A DNA stretch of 64,000 bases from positions 434,001 through 498,000 of the forward strand of contig MU400516.1 of the NCBI GenBank assembly GCA_022578965.1, in the 5' to 3' direction. This document shows, piece by piece, positions 34,374-45,925 of the stretch. A program made the position numbers and the translations under genes. Source of the stretch: Xylaria sp. FL1777 (lineage: Eukaryota > Ascomycota > Sordariomycetes > Xylariales > Xylariaceae). Position 1 is the stretch's first letter. Every line of letters starts with the position of its first letter. A model generated the notes under the pieces. It was not told the DNA's origin. It was given only the letters and a program-made list of their open reading frames with translations, and ran no database searches.

Positions 34374-35841
34374 ATGGATGCTCTACCCATTGAGCTTCTC
34401 AGGCTCATCTACTCGTACTGTGATCCCGAATCGGTTCCTAATTTACGAGCCGTGAGCCCGACCCTTGCAGAAGTTGGCTATGAATACTTGCTGTCGCCGC
34501 ACTTCACCTCGCTCAATTGGCGGGATGATATTGACCGGCTACACTGCATCGCACTCCACGAACGCATGAGAGGCAGCATCAAGTCGATCAACATCTTTCT
34601 CGGAGAGCTGTCGTACGGTGATGCATGGACTACTTCATGGTAAGAAGACTACGATTTTCTCTTTGATTGTTATACGGCTATCGTAACGCGGCACCTTTGC
34701 CGGAGCTTTTCCTAGGGACCAAACCTGGAGAGAAGGTGTCGGATTTTTAAACAATTATTATGCTATTGACCGTGGCCTAGCTAATACGATCTGAAGCAGG
34801 TCTCGGCACTTCGTGGCACCCCCGGTAGAACGTGCCGAGCTGATGGCGCAGGCTCGAGTGGAATTCGAGAAGATTGCATCGGGGCGTAAGCAAGTCGGAC
34901 CCCTCCACCTGAGATCTGACGATCTCCGCGAGGCCTGCTCAGCTTTGCCAAATCTCCGTGATCTCGAAGTATCCTTTGCACGATGCCCATCCACGCTTAA
35001 CAACAGGTGTATCCAAGAGGCTTTCTTCTTCCCCAACTGCAGGAAGCTGGACCGGCAGGAAACATATCAAAATCTAGACGCCATCATGTTCGCTCTGCAT
35101 GGGGTCAAACTCTCTTCGTTCAAAGTGGATCGACTTCCGCTCGAGATTTTCCGGATGGCGAGCCATCGCTCACTGTGGTTTACGCACGCCCAGTCTTTCC
35201 ATAGTCTGTCTAGCCTCAACTTGACTCTAGATCCCTCTGGCCTCCAAGGCCCGACGTCTGCATTTAGGGCTGTGAACGGATTGGGTCGCATACTCCAGCT
35301 TGCCACTAATGTAACACATCTGAAGCTCGCATTCCACCCCTACTCGAGCGAGCACTCGAAATTCGCACTCTCCTTTCGGGAACTACTCTTTGGTTTTACC
35401 TACACGCAGCTCACGGACCTGATGTTGGAAGGTGTGTCATGCGACGAGGAAGATCTTAAGGAGTTCTTGGGCCGACACGGCAGCACCTTGGTTCGACTGC
35501 GACTGGGTGGCCGCGGGCTAGCCAAACCGTTCGAAGCATCGCATGGGGGTATTCATCTTTACGAAGGAACGTTCCGATCGCTGTTCACCGGCCTCCGCAA
35601 GAAGCTACCGAAGCTGGAACGCATGCACCTCGAGGGCATATTCGACTGCGAGCATCAGGACCTCCCCACGCACGAGAGTTACAACTTCTATCCCCTCAAC
35701 GACGAGAACTGGGAAGAAGTTCCGAAGCCTGGGTGGGTTCGATCATCGCGCAACACCATCAGCTGTCAGCCCTTCGAGCAGTACGTCCTTCACGGCGGCT
35801 CCTATCCAGGCAAGAGCCCGTCGACGCAGCAAGATGATTAA
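34374..35841 (+). CDS. F-box domain protein, 435 residues
   Basis: The N-terminus MDALPIELLRLIYSYCDPES followed by LRAVSPTLAEVGYEYL is a clear F-box (about residues 1-40), so the protein probably serves as a substrate adaptor for an SCF ubiquitin ligase. Two exons, 34374-34639 and 34800-35841, join in phase over a 160-nt intron with GTAAGA donor and CTGAAGCAG acceptor; a Trp codon spans the junction. The rest has irregular leucine-rich, strand-helix spacing (for example LPNLRDLEVSF, LATNVTHLKLAF, LTDLMLEGVSC, LPKLERMHLEG), the usual substrate-binding half in fungal F-box proteins. The C-terminus is hydrophilic. The family is large and fast evolving in fungi, so no specific substrate or name can be given. 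It is not evidently a copy of the neighbouring F-box gene. Confidence 0.85.
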
Positions 35842-37349
35842 TCATTCAATTGACCGAATCCTTCTCCGCGCCCACGACTACCGCCTACCACTCCATATAA
35901 AATTGAGGACTTAATTGGAATCAAATTGGGTCACATACGCATTCGATTATTAGCGCAACAAACCAACCAACCATGCCTCTCGACTTTTCTGTGTCACGAG
36001 AGACTCTTGCATCATAGGTCACTCTGCGGTCAGATGACCGGCGTTTATGGTGCTTTCTGTTTTGTTCTGTTCTGTTCTTGGTCTTTTTTTTTTTTTTTTG
36101 GAGGAAGAATGAACGCAATAATGTTCGCAATTTGACCACGACACGACCCTGTCTCCACGCGGGACGTAACGGAGGCAACTATTTTACCAATGATTTACGG
36201 CCACCCAACTCCATCTTATAGACAGCTTTGCACAAAATTCCTCAGGGATTGACGAGTTATTGGGTTAATACGGCGTTCGCAATGGGAATTAAAGTTCTGC
36301 CAGAATGTCACATTTGGCTCCTCTCGGCGAGGAAAGACGGGAAATAGTCCAAAGGGGGTTTTTTTCTAATCCCTTTCTAGCATTTTTTTTTCTCTTGAGG
36401 ATGGATCATTTGATCACATTACACGAGCATGATTGACGAATTTACACGCAACGACACAAATTGACTAGTTAGATTCTGCTTCTTTTTTTATAACAAGGGG
36501 ACGAGGAGTGGAGGAGGTTTGTGAGATTGAATACTTTTTTTTTTTTTGGCTTTCTAGGTCATCGCATTATGTATCTAGCATCAACCTTGGATGGATACCA
36601 TAGCTGTCAAGAAACAGCTGATCTTCGCTTCTCTTTTTCTTCAATTCTTAATTATTTTACCTTGCTTCTAAAACATGATTTCCTGTGATCGATTCTCAAT
36701 GTATGATTCCCGCATCCCCAATTCCATCGTCCCGCGGCGGTGAGGTAAGCTTAGACAGTGACAGTGAGGCTCTCTAACGGAGTCGCCGACGAAGATCTTC
36801 AATGAACCCCAGTGTGAGATCTCTACCGCCCTTATTTTTTTGTTTTTGCCCCCCCAAGTTGTCAAACCATGCAGCGAAAACAGCAGGATTGGTGCAAAAT
36901 TGTGGAGGTGATTGATGACTTTCACATCGTAGAAAACTGCGCTGGCTCCAAACCCCGTCGTCGCCGGAACCCGGCATCATCACTGCCAGATGATCCGATA
37001 GGTTCGACAACCCCCTAATCCCTAGGTAGATGGCCTTTTTCTCAAACATACTGAGGACTCATGTGTCTAGGTCCTATTGGTATACTTTTATCTCCCCCGG
37101 CTCGAATGATTGCTTACTTACAGGTGAGGGGGGGGCCTGAGCGTAAAAAGGCCATCATACCCTACTACTGGGACTCGTCCCCACTATCTAGACTACACTA
37201 CCTTACACCACATACTCTGTACGCAGTACGTAGGAGGTACTCGTTGGGTACGGTAGGGCTAACGCACTGTACTTAGTGTATGGGTTCACGATGCCTTCAC
37301 AATCTATGCAAACGACCAATTACCCCGCTGATAACAATCGGAGCGGCAT
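35842..37349. other. T-rich spacer
   Basis: This stretch carries several long T runs, including 16 T at 36084-36099 and others near 36360-36400 and 36535-36550. It lies between the F-box gene and tRNA-Ser. No frame is convincing. Confidence 0.45.
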
Positions 37350-37430
37350 GGCAACGTGGCTGAGTGGTTAAAGCGTATGACTCGAAATCATATCCCTTCG
37401 GGGTCGTAGGTTCAAATCCTGCCGTTGTCG
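37350..37430 (+). tRNA. tRNA-Ser (anticodon CGA)
   Basis: The 81 bases fold as a class II tRNA. The acceptor stem GGCAACG pairs with CGTTGTC (one G-U pair), with G as discriminator. The A box (TGGCTGAGTGGTTAA) and B box (GGTTCAAATCC) are clear. The anticodon stem TATGA/TCATA encloses the loop CTCGAAA with CGA at 37383-37385, reading UCG. A long variable arm with a CCCTTCGGGG hairpin is the serine identity mark. There is no intron. The first run of four or more T is about 95 bases downstream (37525-37534), unusually far for a Pol III terminator. Confidence 0.96.
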
Positions 37431-38015
37431 TCTGTTATGGAAATTAGAGCAATGTGTCTTCGGTGGATATATCCAGCAGCCTCGGCCTGAACTTGTTTAC
37501 AGAAAGAATTTGTCCATGTTCTACTTTTTTTTTTCTGCGCCATGTTCGTTAACGTAGTGGAACTAGGTCTGACTGACTGCCTATTACCTACCTACTTAGT
37601 TAGACGAGGATTCAGGGCTGAGCAACAAGTAGCGAAATGCATGTTAGTAAGTAAGTAGGTAAATAAATAGGGAGACGAACAGTGTCTAAGACGGTGCCGC
37701 TCAAGTGCGGATTTCCCATACCCAGTGCGATGGTAGCAAGTGCTTATAGGGCGTTAGTGAAATAAGAGGCGTGTAAAGCGTGATCCACCGTATGTGCATG
37801 TACGTCAACGATTGAGGCTGAGGTTAGAAATGGCACAGCTGCTGCATAGCACTGTAATCCACGCCTGCTGACAGGCTAGGTAGGTAGTGTGAATGAGTAA
37901 AGTAGGTAAGAGGTATCTAATCAAACAAATATTCCGCTTATGTTGTACGATATGACCTGCCTATTCATGTTACCTGCTCTAGCCGTGCATACACGGGACG
38001 CATTTATTCACGACG

Positions 38016-38046
38016 CTACCTACCTACCTACCGCCTACCTACCTAC
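38016..38046 (+). repeat. Interrupted CTAC tandem repeat
   Basis: Four CTAC units, a short CGC interruption, then three more CTAC units. It is the densest tandem form of the TAGG/CCTA class in the window. Confidence 0.8.
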
Positions 38047-40983
38047 TCATCTTTAGCCGAAGGAGACTGGGCGTTCGGTTGCCCGAAATGAGTGAGACAA
38101 GAGTCGGTAAGTTCTCTGTACTCAGTTATGTCATGTGTAGTGGGGGAGGAATCTACCAGTCATTTGCTGAGTAGGAGGAAGTGGCACTGTAGAAATTAAC
38201 TGTCGTACGGATGGGGATTGTTTTTTTTTCCTTTAGGGGTGTCATCCGTGATACACGGCGTCCAGTAAGGGAGCGGTAGAATCACTACGAGCATCATTTA
38301 ACGAGAGCAGGAACAGCAACAACAACAAAAATCAAGTCGGTGAGGCGTTGCTCCCGCATCGTAATTACTTACCTGCCATCGGACGGCGGTCAGGAAAGAG
38401 AGTCGTGATTGTTGCACGACCTAGGTACGGTTCCTGTTGCGTGCCGGATACGTTCAGACCTTCATCATGATAACGATTTAGATTAACGAGAGATCATATT
38501 GCTAGTTTCCTGAGGTGGTATTTTCGTTGTACAAGAAGTAGTAACAACGTATAAAGTACTGTAGTAGGTAGGCAAAAATAGGTACTAGCATTGTATGCCA
38601 GCCTGCTTGCCTGTCTATCATGTTTCATTACATAAGTGTTTAGGCTGGTATCACTGGTCGAGGCAACAAGAGGCTTACTGCGTACACGCTAGACTAGTGC
38701 GCCTGGTGTACGGTGTCAAGCGCTGCAGAAGAACAGGAAAAAGAAACCCAGTCCTGCCCAGGATATCCCGAGGAGTTGTTCTCGATTCCCAACCCAACAG
38801 CACGGGTGGCTGATGAGACGAGGGCGGATCTTACTTACACGAGTATTCTGGTGGGGCCGTCGGGGCTACCAATGGGGCTGTCCATTCGGCGATGCATCAT
38901 GCGGTTCCGTTTAAGTTTTTTAGTATTTTTTTTTCTTTTCCTTCTCATGAAGTCTCGATGTCTGTTCGTTGCTAGGAATAGAATAGACGGTGGGGACAGG
39001 CAAGCCACCAAGTGGGATAATCGTGAGTAGCACAACGACTCGCACAGGCATTGAGTAATCAATCTGTGAACAAAATGTGATAGATTCTAGGTAGTAGCAC
39101 CAGTATAACACACCTGCAGCGGCAGGCAATCAGCCAATCTGGGTCATACCCGACGAGTAACATCTCAGGACATCTCTTTGTGCACGTTTCTTAGAGACAG
39201 GTGCATAGACCCCCAATCTGTTGATAGACTCTAGTGTGCACTACAAGACAGCAGGATTTTGACCAGCCTGACTGTATGTAACCTTGAGCTGTAGTCTACG
39301 CAGATAGTAATAGTGCAGCAATACAGCACCAGACAGAGAGCCTTGTTGTTGTTGGTGCAGTTGCATCAACTCAGGCAGAGAGCGCTCTCTGTTCTTGGCT
39401 CACCGCCGCACTTCGACAGGAGCCCCCAAGATAGTGGTCGTATTGGGGGGTGACATCGGGCTTTTTTACTGCGTACGTCTGCAGTACTGTAGCAGCGTGC
39501 GTTGCAGAGGAATATATTAAGTACCTAGGCTTAACGGCAGCTCACTCAAGCCTTGCCCTACTTTTCTTCCCGTCTTTTACTCCATATACTAATTATGTAG
39601 TACGGTAGCTGTGTGAATAGGGAAGATTATCTTACATGTACTGTAGTGACGGAACTATGAATTAGACTACATTACACTAGAATCCCGTCCTAGTGTAATG
39701 TGTCGATCCGGGCGTTTCGGCTTGGTGTTGCGGGGATGACAAAGCTAAGGATCCTACGCAGTATGCTGCTTGAACTTTCTAATTCTATTTTTTTTTTTTG
39801 AAAGCCTCGGCCATGACAACCAAATGCACACACAGACAGGTGGACGGGCCCACCGAGTCATGGCGAAGTCGTAACGAGATGCAACTGACGTTCTCCATCA
39901 TAGCCGAATGCTGTAGTGTAGGGGAGTACCGGTAATGTGTGTTGGCCAACCGGCTTGGCAGGGGAGCTCCATGTTATGATTTGTATATGTATCAAGTCTA
40001 AAATTGTGAATGATAGGATCGAAGCCTCAGATGTCTATAGTGTGATGGCACACTGGAACATGAACTGGAACACGACTGCATGTTCGAGAAATGCATTGTC
40101 TAAGGCTGTTGGGAAGTGAAAGGATAGCAGCGGTTCCTGCGTTTGTTTCTTGTGGACAAGGTTTGCCTGCTGGTAAGTGTCAAGATGTCTTAGAGTATAC
40201 CTACTGACTCGGTCATGGGCACCAAGAGTAAGCGTTGTATTACTGCCGGCACTACACTACAAGAGGCGTCCTGTCAAATATTTGCCAAGGGTTCTTGCGC
40301 TCTGTCACTTCTGCCTTCTATGTTTTCTTTCTTTCTTTTCTTTTTGTCTATTCTCTCTCTTACCCTCTGATGTGATAGATAGGCACCTATAATCTAGGTG
40401 TGAATGTTTCGTAGTACTCGAAGTAGATTATGCTGGTAGGAAGGTTAGGTGCTGAGGTAGGAGGTTAAAGTGAGAGCCGAGGTTTGGTGATGTCAAGGAG
40501 CCACGTCCTCATTCCTCATTACATGTATGAGGATGAACACCAAACGCAGGATGCTACCAACACGTGTACCTAGGTACCTTGGGTTAGGTAGCCTCTAACA
40601 AACAGCTTGAGAGCCGGAGAGCCTGGTTCTTGCTTGTCTCCCCCACAAGTACCGGTATATCAAGGTGGCACAACACAAGGCAAGACATCCAACACAACAT
40701 TTTCATAGCCTTCTGATGGAGCTCGAGGGCCATCTACCTGTTTCCTAGGTGGTTCGGTAGCAAGCAATGCTACCATTCGCCCGGCCTGCGAAGAAGTATA
40801 GAAGAAGAAAGAAGAAATCAGCAAGTAGAAAGGCGATCTGGCACGGTATCAGTTCTCTGGTCTCATTTCCGTTGTTCCCGCTTGTGGTCTCACCTTCCGC
40901 CTCGGACGGCTTGTCTAAGTAAGTATTCGTCAGTAAATACACCATCTCTTGGCCAGGGGTTCTCCATCTGCATCTGCATCTGG

Positions 40984-41003
40984 ATATTTATTTATATTTA
41001 TTT
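40984..41003 (+). repeat. Two perfect copies of a 10-bp AT-rich unit
   Basis: The unit ATATTTATTT occurs twice in tandem in the gene-free stretch. Confidence 0.7.
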
Positions 41004-41445
41004 ATACCCACGATCCGCGGCTTCTCCATAATAGAATCATGAGATGTTTCTGAATTTCCAAGGCATGGCCGCGCCCCTCTCCGCACGCCACCCCCAAAGG
41101 GGCAAACAGGGGGGTTCACAGATGATGGATGAACCATCGAAATGTTGCCCCTGGCGCTAAAGCTATTGTGTGCCGTGCCGATAGGTCGTTTACACTAAAT
41201 TCTATATTGCCAGCACAGCGGATAGTCTTTGGCTTTATCGCTATTGTTATTGTAATAGTATGTCCTAGTCTGTACCGATCTGTAGTACTAGGTATCCTGA
41301 TTTACCGTCACTTTGGTCCTAGTGCAGATGTGCCGGTCGGTCTTAGCTTTTTAGTATATGTAGAAAAGAAGCAATTGTGAAGAGGTAACCTAGTATAGTA
41401 AGCTACATACTGATAGGTACAATATTTGAATGCCAGGCAGAGATA

Positions 41446-41459
41446 CCTACCTAGGTAGG
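41446..41459. repeat. Perfect 14-bp palindrome CCTACCT/AGGTAGG
   Basis: The 14 bases equal their own reverse complement. It is a shorter version of the palindrome at 24025-24044, in another spacer. Confidence 0.8.
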
Positions 41460-42182
41460 CTACTACCGGGCGTATACACTAGTGCCTTAGACACAGTAGT
41501 GCAGCACCACAGATGCGCTATGTACTTATGTACCTGTATATACCAAGTACCCGCCTGGGCGACTCCAAGAATCTACTGCGTAGTACAGAGGTGCGTGCGC
41601 CTGGAACCTACAGTACCCATCTACGCAGCACACTACCTACTTAAGTACCTAGTACGCGTGGGTAGCACTCAGTCCCCTGCTCTCCAGCTCCTACGCCTGA
41701 TGTACTTGGCCTGCATTTGGCTGGCCCCCGGGTCTAACAAGGTCCCAAAAACGTCACTTTGACCTGCAGCCACCAGCACCCACGATCTACGGGCCATCCT
41801 GACGCATCCATCATCCATCCCCTCTGATCAAGGCCCATGGTCAATGGTTCCCGTCTCATGATCTCGAGGTCGCTTGGTCATAAGCGAAGCCTTGCTACCG
41901 TGAATCCCTCCCCAAACCACATAGGCCATTTAGACCGCCTGCTATTGTACTATACTTTGACCGTGGCCTACACGTAATTAATTCAACTCACCCCTCTCAT
42001 TCCAGCCAGTCCGGCCCAAAATAAGTCCCCGTATGGAATTCCGTGACCCCAGGACCGATCAGCGACACTCGGACAGCGCCACCAGCCCGCAAGTGACTTG
42101 TTTACTGGATCCCTTCCGTCGCTGAGAGAGTGCGAACGACCGCCGCTCGTCTTGCCTGCACTGGCGAACCAGGTCGATAGCA

Positions 42183-44412
42183 ATGCAGCGTGTTTCGTCC
42201 CTACTCCCAAGTTGGGATCGTAATCGGTCCAGCGCCAGTAGTTTCACCAACGGCCATGCCCGCAAGAACAGCATCGAAAAGGTGCGCGGATGGGCTGATA
42301 GAATCCCTTCGTCCCGTTCTTCCCGACTAGCCAAGGAAGCGTTCTGGCCTTCGACGCTCGATAAAGAATGTGAAAAGGCCGCTCGTATATTAAAATCCTT
42401 TTGCAGTATGTCCGGCACCCTGCACTACCGAGACGACCAGCGCTCTACGGCTATAGCTTGTGCTGATACATTACTGACACTGACTAACAGGTGATGGTTT
42501 CTCAACACTTGATGACCGACCCGGAAGTCCCTTCACAACGTCGAGCACACAGTCCTCGAGCAGGATATTGAAGAAGATCCCCCCAAGGTTAATACAGAAC
42601 GCTGTTGGACTAGCTGTTTTCACATCCATGCGATCGGGACTATGGACCTCGGGTTCAGGAGGTAGCGGTATCTTGGTTGCGCGGAAAACCGATGGCACAT
42701 GGTCTCCGCCGTCCGGCTTAGTCCTGCAGACACCGAGCTTAGGTTTTGTCATTGGGGTTGACATCTACGACTGCGTCTTGATTATCAACAACTTCACTGT
42801 CCTTGAAGCCTTCGCGCGGCCTAAGTTGACGCTCGGCACAGATGTTATCCTGTCCACTGGCCCGTTGGTATCACTAGGCTTACTCGAGAACGATGTTACG
42901 TGGACTGATTTGAGCGATGCGGCTGTCACATACGTGAAAGCGAAGGGACAGTTCTCCGAAGTCAAATTAGAAGGCACAGTCATCCAGGAACGGAGGGATG
43001 AGAATGAGAGGTTCTACGGCATGACGTTGGGTGTTGCAAAAATTTTGTCAGGGGATATTAACCAAAGCCTTCCACAGCTAAGGCCTTTGACAGAAGTTTT
43101 GAAAGCTGCTGAGGGACGGGTGGACTACGATACGGCCCTTGTTGAGTCCCTTTCTTCCCAGCCTGCTCCAAGTGATGCCACAATTGAACACCCAGTCGCA
43201 TCACACTTATCGTCTAGCTTCGGACTTCCTACTTCCGCTGACCCTGACCCTTTCGGCGTTTTGGCTCTCGAGATGGCTGGTGTGGGCATTCGTGAGGCTG
43301 GAACGCATCTACGCCCTGAAAGTAGCCAATTCGAGTATCATCCGAGTCCAACCAGCCCAGTCTTTCCCAAGGGGAAGCGAGGGAGTGTCGACACAGCTAT
43401 GTCGCGTAGCAATCGGGGTAGCTACATGTCTAACAGAACAGTTGGTACTGAAAAGAGCCAAACTACAGATGCCTGTACCCAAACCTACTCAGCGACGCCA
43501 GAAACAACGCCAGAAACGACGCCGACTCATAGCCAAAGCCAGAGTGAGGATGGTCACCAGCAGCACTCGTCTGATGAAATTCAGGCAATCAAAGAACCTG
43601 AAGAGGTCGACTACACTAAGATTGATATCAGCTCTCTACGGATGCTCTCCAATTTTCCTGACCTAGAGGAGACGACGCCCGAGGTGTTACCAAACAGCCC
43701 TGGCACTCTAATGAGCACCAATGCCGAGGAGACAGACAAGCATACCGAAAAATTCGAAGCGAAAGAGGAGATGGCGGGAGCACATAGTCCAATCCCCGCA
43801 GTCGACAATGAGAATGATGATTATGCAGACGATGAAGAGGACGAAGATAGCAGCGTCTATGGCACGGATGACAACGATATCGAAAATGATGAGGAATCTG
43901 ACTACGACGACGAATCAGATGACTTGGAGGAAGCAGTCGTCTTTGAGGTCGCCACAGCACAGGCTCCCACTCGGGTGGCCATGGTTGGAACTCAGGTGAT
44001 GCAAGCTAAAGGGGCCGTAGTCAACATTCCTAAGAGAGCACCACCGCCGCTCCCAACCCGGAGCCCTGCGCGCACGTCGCGAAGGCGGAGTCAGATGACA
44101 GATGTTGGTAGCATGGTGAGCAGCCCTTTGAGGAAAGAATTCGACCCCGTGGAAGTTTTGGGCGGTGCTACACCTAGGGCCTCTAAGTTACTGGAACCGG
44201 TGAGCGATGCCACAGGCAACGAGATGTCTCAAATTCCTCACGATACGGCTGGAGTCCAAAGTCCCGAGAACTCTACGGATTTGGAGACTACATTGGCCCC
44301 CGAATTTCAAGAGCGGTCCGCGAAGCGAGGAAGCCATACCTTGCAGGCTTCATTGATGGAAAGACAGCCCGATCTAGGTGCTGACCATAAAGTAGCAACC
44401 TCTGTTGCTTAA
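42183..44412 (+). CDS. SYLF (Ysc84-type) domain protein with acidic tail
   Basis: SYLF domains bind phosphoinositide membranes and, in Ysc84/Lsb3, actin at endocytic sites. Two exons, 42183-42405 and 42491-44412, are joined over an 85-nt intron (GTATGT donor, GACTAACAG branch and acceptor), giving about 714 residues. The domain covers about residues 55-270: LDKECEKAARILKSF, then IPPRLIQNAVGLAVFTSMRS, the Gly/Ser stretch SGSGGSG, and LGFVIGVDIYDCVLIINN. Residue order matches the family, including the late FYGMTLGVAKILSGDI motif. No SH3 domain follows, unlike yeast Ysc84. Instead there is a long disordered tail with a TPETTPETTPT stretch, an extremely Asp/Glu-rich block near 540-590 and a Pro-rich KRAPPPLPTRSP motif that could bind SH3 domains of other actin-patch proteins. 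The start is the first ATG of the frame. Confidence 0.9.
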
Positions 44413-45250
44413 TATGAGCGAGCTTCCTATTCCTTTTACGGTTATGTACGACACGAAAAACGTTTATTCAATCATTATCACTTTGACCAATGCATGGGCG
44501 GGTTATGAGGTTCGGGAAAGACATTCATCGGCGCTATCCGGCAGGGCTGTTGTATCATTAGGGAAAGGTATTTTGCCATGTGCCTCCGGTTTTGGGGCGT
44601 GGGTTCTAGTGAAGGATTTATTGATAACTTTGGGAGGCGACAGCATCATAACAATACCCTGATCAGCATTGTCTATTTATTGTTTACATGAAAGTACATA
44701 TTCCACCTCATCTTAACAGGACAATACTTGCGGGCGCCGGAAGGGGGTTGTGCACCACAGGAACAAGTACTGGCGAAGCAGTTGTACCCTGTGTTGTCAG
44801 TCGGGTATGGATTAGGCATGGAGACGGGGGGCTGTAGTAGAGGTACTATTGATTTGGGTTGGAGGGAGAATCCTAGAGGTTGTAGGTAGACCAGATTATT
44901 AGCCTGTGAGGGGACCTGTGCGTGGTGTGCGTTGCTATAGTGTCCCGGCACTCATCACTCGTCCACTTTACCAGTTTCAACTACTGCCATGTCAACAATA
45001 CACGTTCTCTCCCACCCTGTGCCTTTCGTTTTCAGCCAACCTTTCCATCTCTTCTTTTCTCCACTATCTACGTGTTCGGATATTCCCCCTCCTCACTCCC
45101 ACATTCAACTCAAAACACATTTTTCAAACGTGCCCTTATGATTGAGTTACAAACACCCCTTTGTCTGCAATAACCTTGATTCAGTCCATTTTTTGAAATA
45201 TCTGATTCCTCGGGACTCAAAACACTAGCCAAGGCTGTTGCAAGACAGAC

Positions 45251-45340
45251 ATGTCTGGACATCTCAATGAAGGTCCGGGTGGGTCTCCGTCGGCCGTATC
45301 GCCACCCGTTGTAGAGCCGCCGGTTCCCCAATTAATGTAA
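45251..45340 (+). other. Possible upstream ORF (29 codons) in ARP9 leader
   Basis: The frame opens MSGHLNEGPGGSPSAV and stops at a TAA that overlaps a good splice donor (GTAAGC at 45337). If spliced to the acceptor at 45474 it reads on for another 35 residues to a TAG. It may control translation or be part of a longer N-terminus. Whether this piece is transcribed is unknown. Confidence 0.3.
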
Positions 45341-45658
45341 GCCCTCTCTAGCGTTCATTTAGCGCCGGCGTATCAGCCACAAGGATAATGCGGCGCGCCA
45401 CAGCCAAGAGTTGATGCACTACGCTAGATACGCTAGATACCTACCTATGCGTAAGGCACTAACTTTCTCTTCAGACCCCAGCCACAGCACCTCCCGTCGC
45501 GCGAGTCGCAGCAGAACGGAGCTAGCAGCTTGATTCCCACCAAAGCAGGCGAACCTGCAAGCAACACCTGTACCCGCCCCTAGAAGCGCGTGGGTTCACG
45601 CGAGCTTGTAGCAATCCGCCTGCCGCACTGGGCCGATTCCCCGTCTCCAGAGACAACC

Positions 45659-45691
45659 GACGACAACGACGACAACGACGACAACAACAAC
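45659..45691 (+). repeat. GAC/AAC trinucleotide repeat
   Basis: Eleven GAC or AAC units in a row (pattern two GAC, one AAC, ending in three AAC). In the ARP9 frame they would code for Asp/Asn. They lie upstream of the chosen ARP9 start. Confidence 0.75.
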
Positions 45692-45925
45692 AGCGTCCTC
45701 CTCCAGGTGGTTTCGAGAAGTTGTATACATAGGGATCCTCCCCGGACACCAGTCAAGAGGTACAAGCTACAACGGGTCGACTCGACGCCACGCCAAGAGC
45801 GAGCTCTACGCAGAGAATTTCTACGCCAGTTCAGTGTCGGTGTCAGTGTCAGCGGCAGGGACAACGGTGACGGGCGACCAGACGCGCTCGTGCTTGGGTG
45901 TGGGCTTATCGACGATCCCTTCAAC

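Larger units (their letters stand above)
37431..42182. other. 4.75 kb gene-free stretch, repeat-rich
   Basis: This is the longest stretch without a gene. It contains many TAGG/CCTA repeats (clusters at 38016-38046 and about 41440-41465), T runs near 38220, 38930 and 39790, a CT-rich run near 40310-40370, and a doubled 10-bp unit at 40984-41003. Short frames of up to 110 codons are present on both strands but overlap at random and show no family features. The end near 42182 should hold the promoter of the SYLF gene. Confidence 0.5.
44413..45925. other. Spacer and long ARP9 leader
   Basis: The first half is the 3' side of the SYLF gene. From about 45250 the sequence is open in the ARP9 frame apart from one TAG (45581-45583), if a GTAAGC intron at 45337-45474 is removed. 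A short upstream frame with its own ATG spans 45251-45340. See the finding on this region. Confidence 0.45.

Noticed and set aside
30250..35841. The two F-box genes as a tandem duplication
   Set aside because: Their proteins differ in length, intron positions and sequence beyond the F-box, so common recent origin is not supported.
43139..43666. 175-codon frame in the SYLF gene region
   Set aside because: It is out of phase with the SYLF protein and has no family features.
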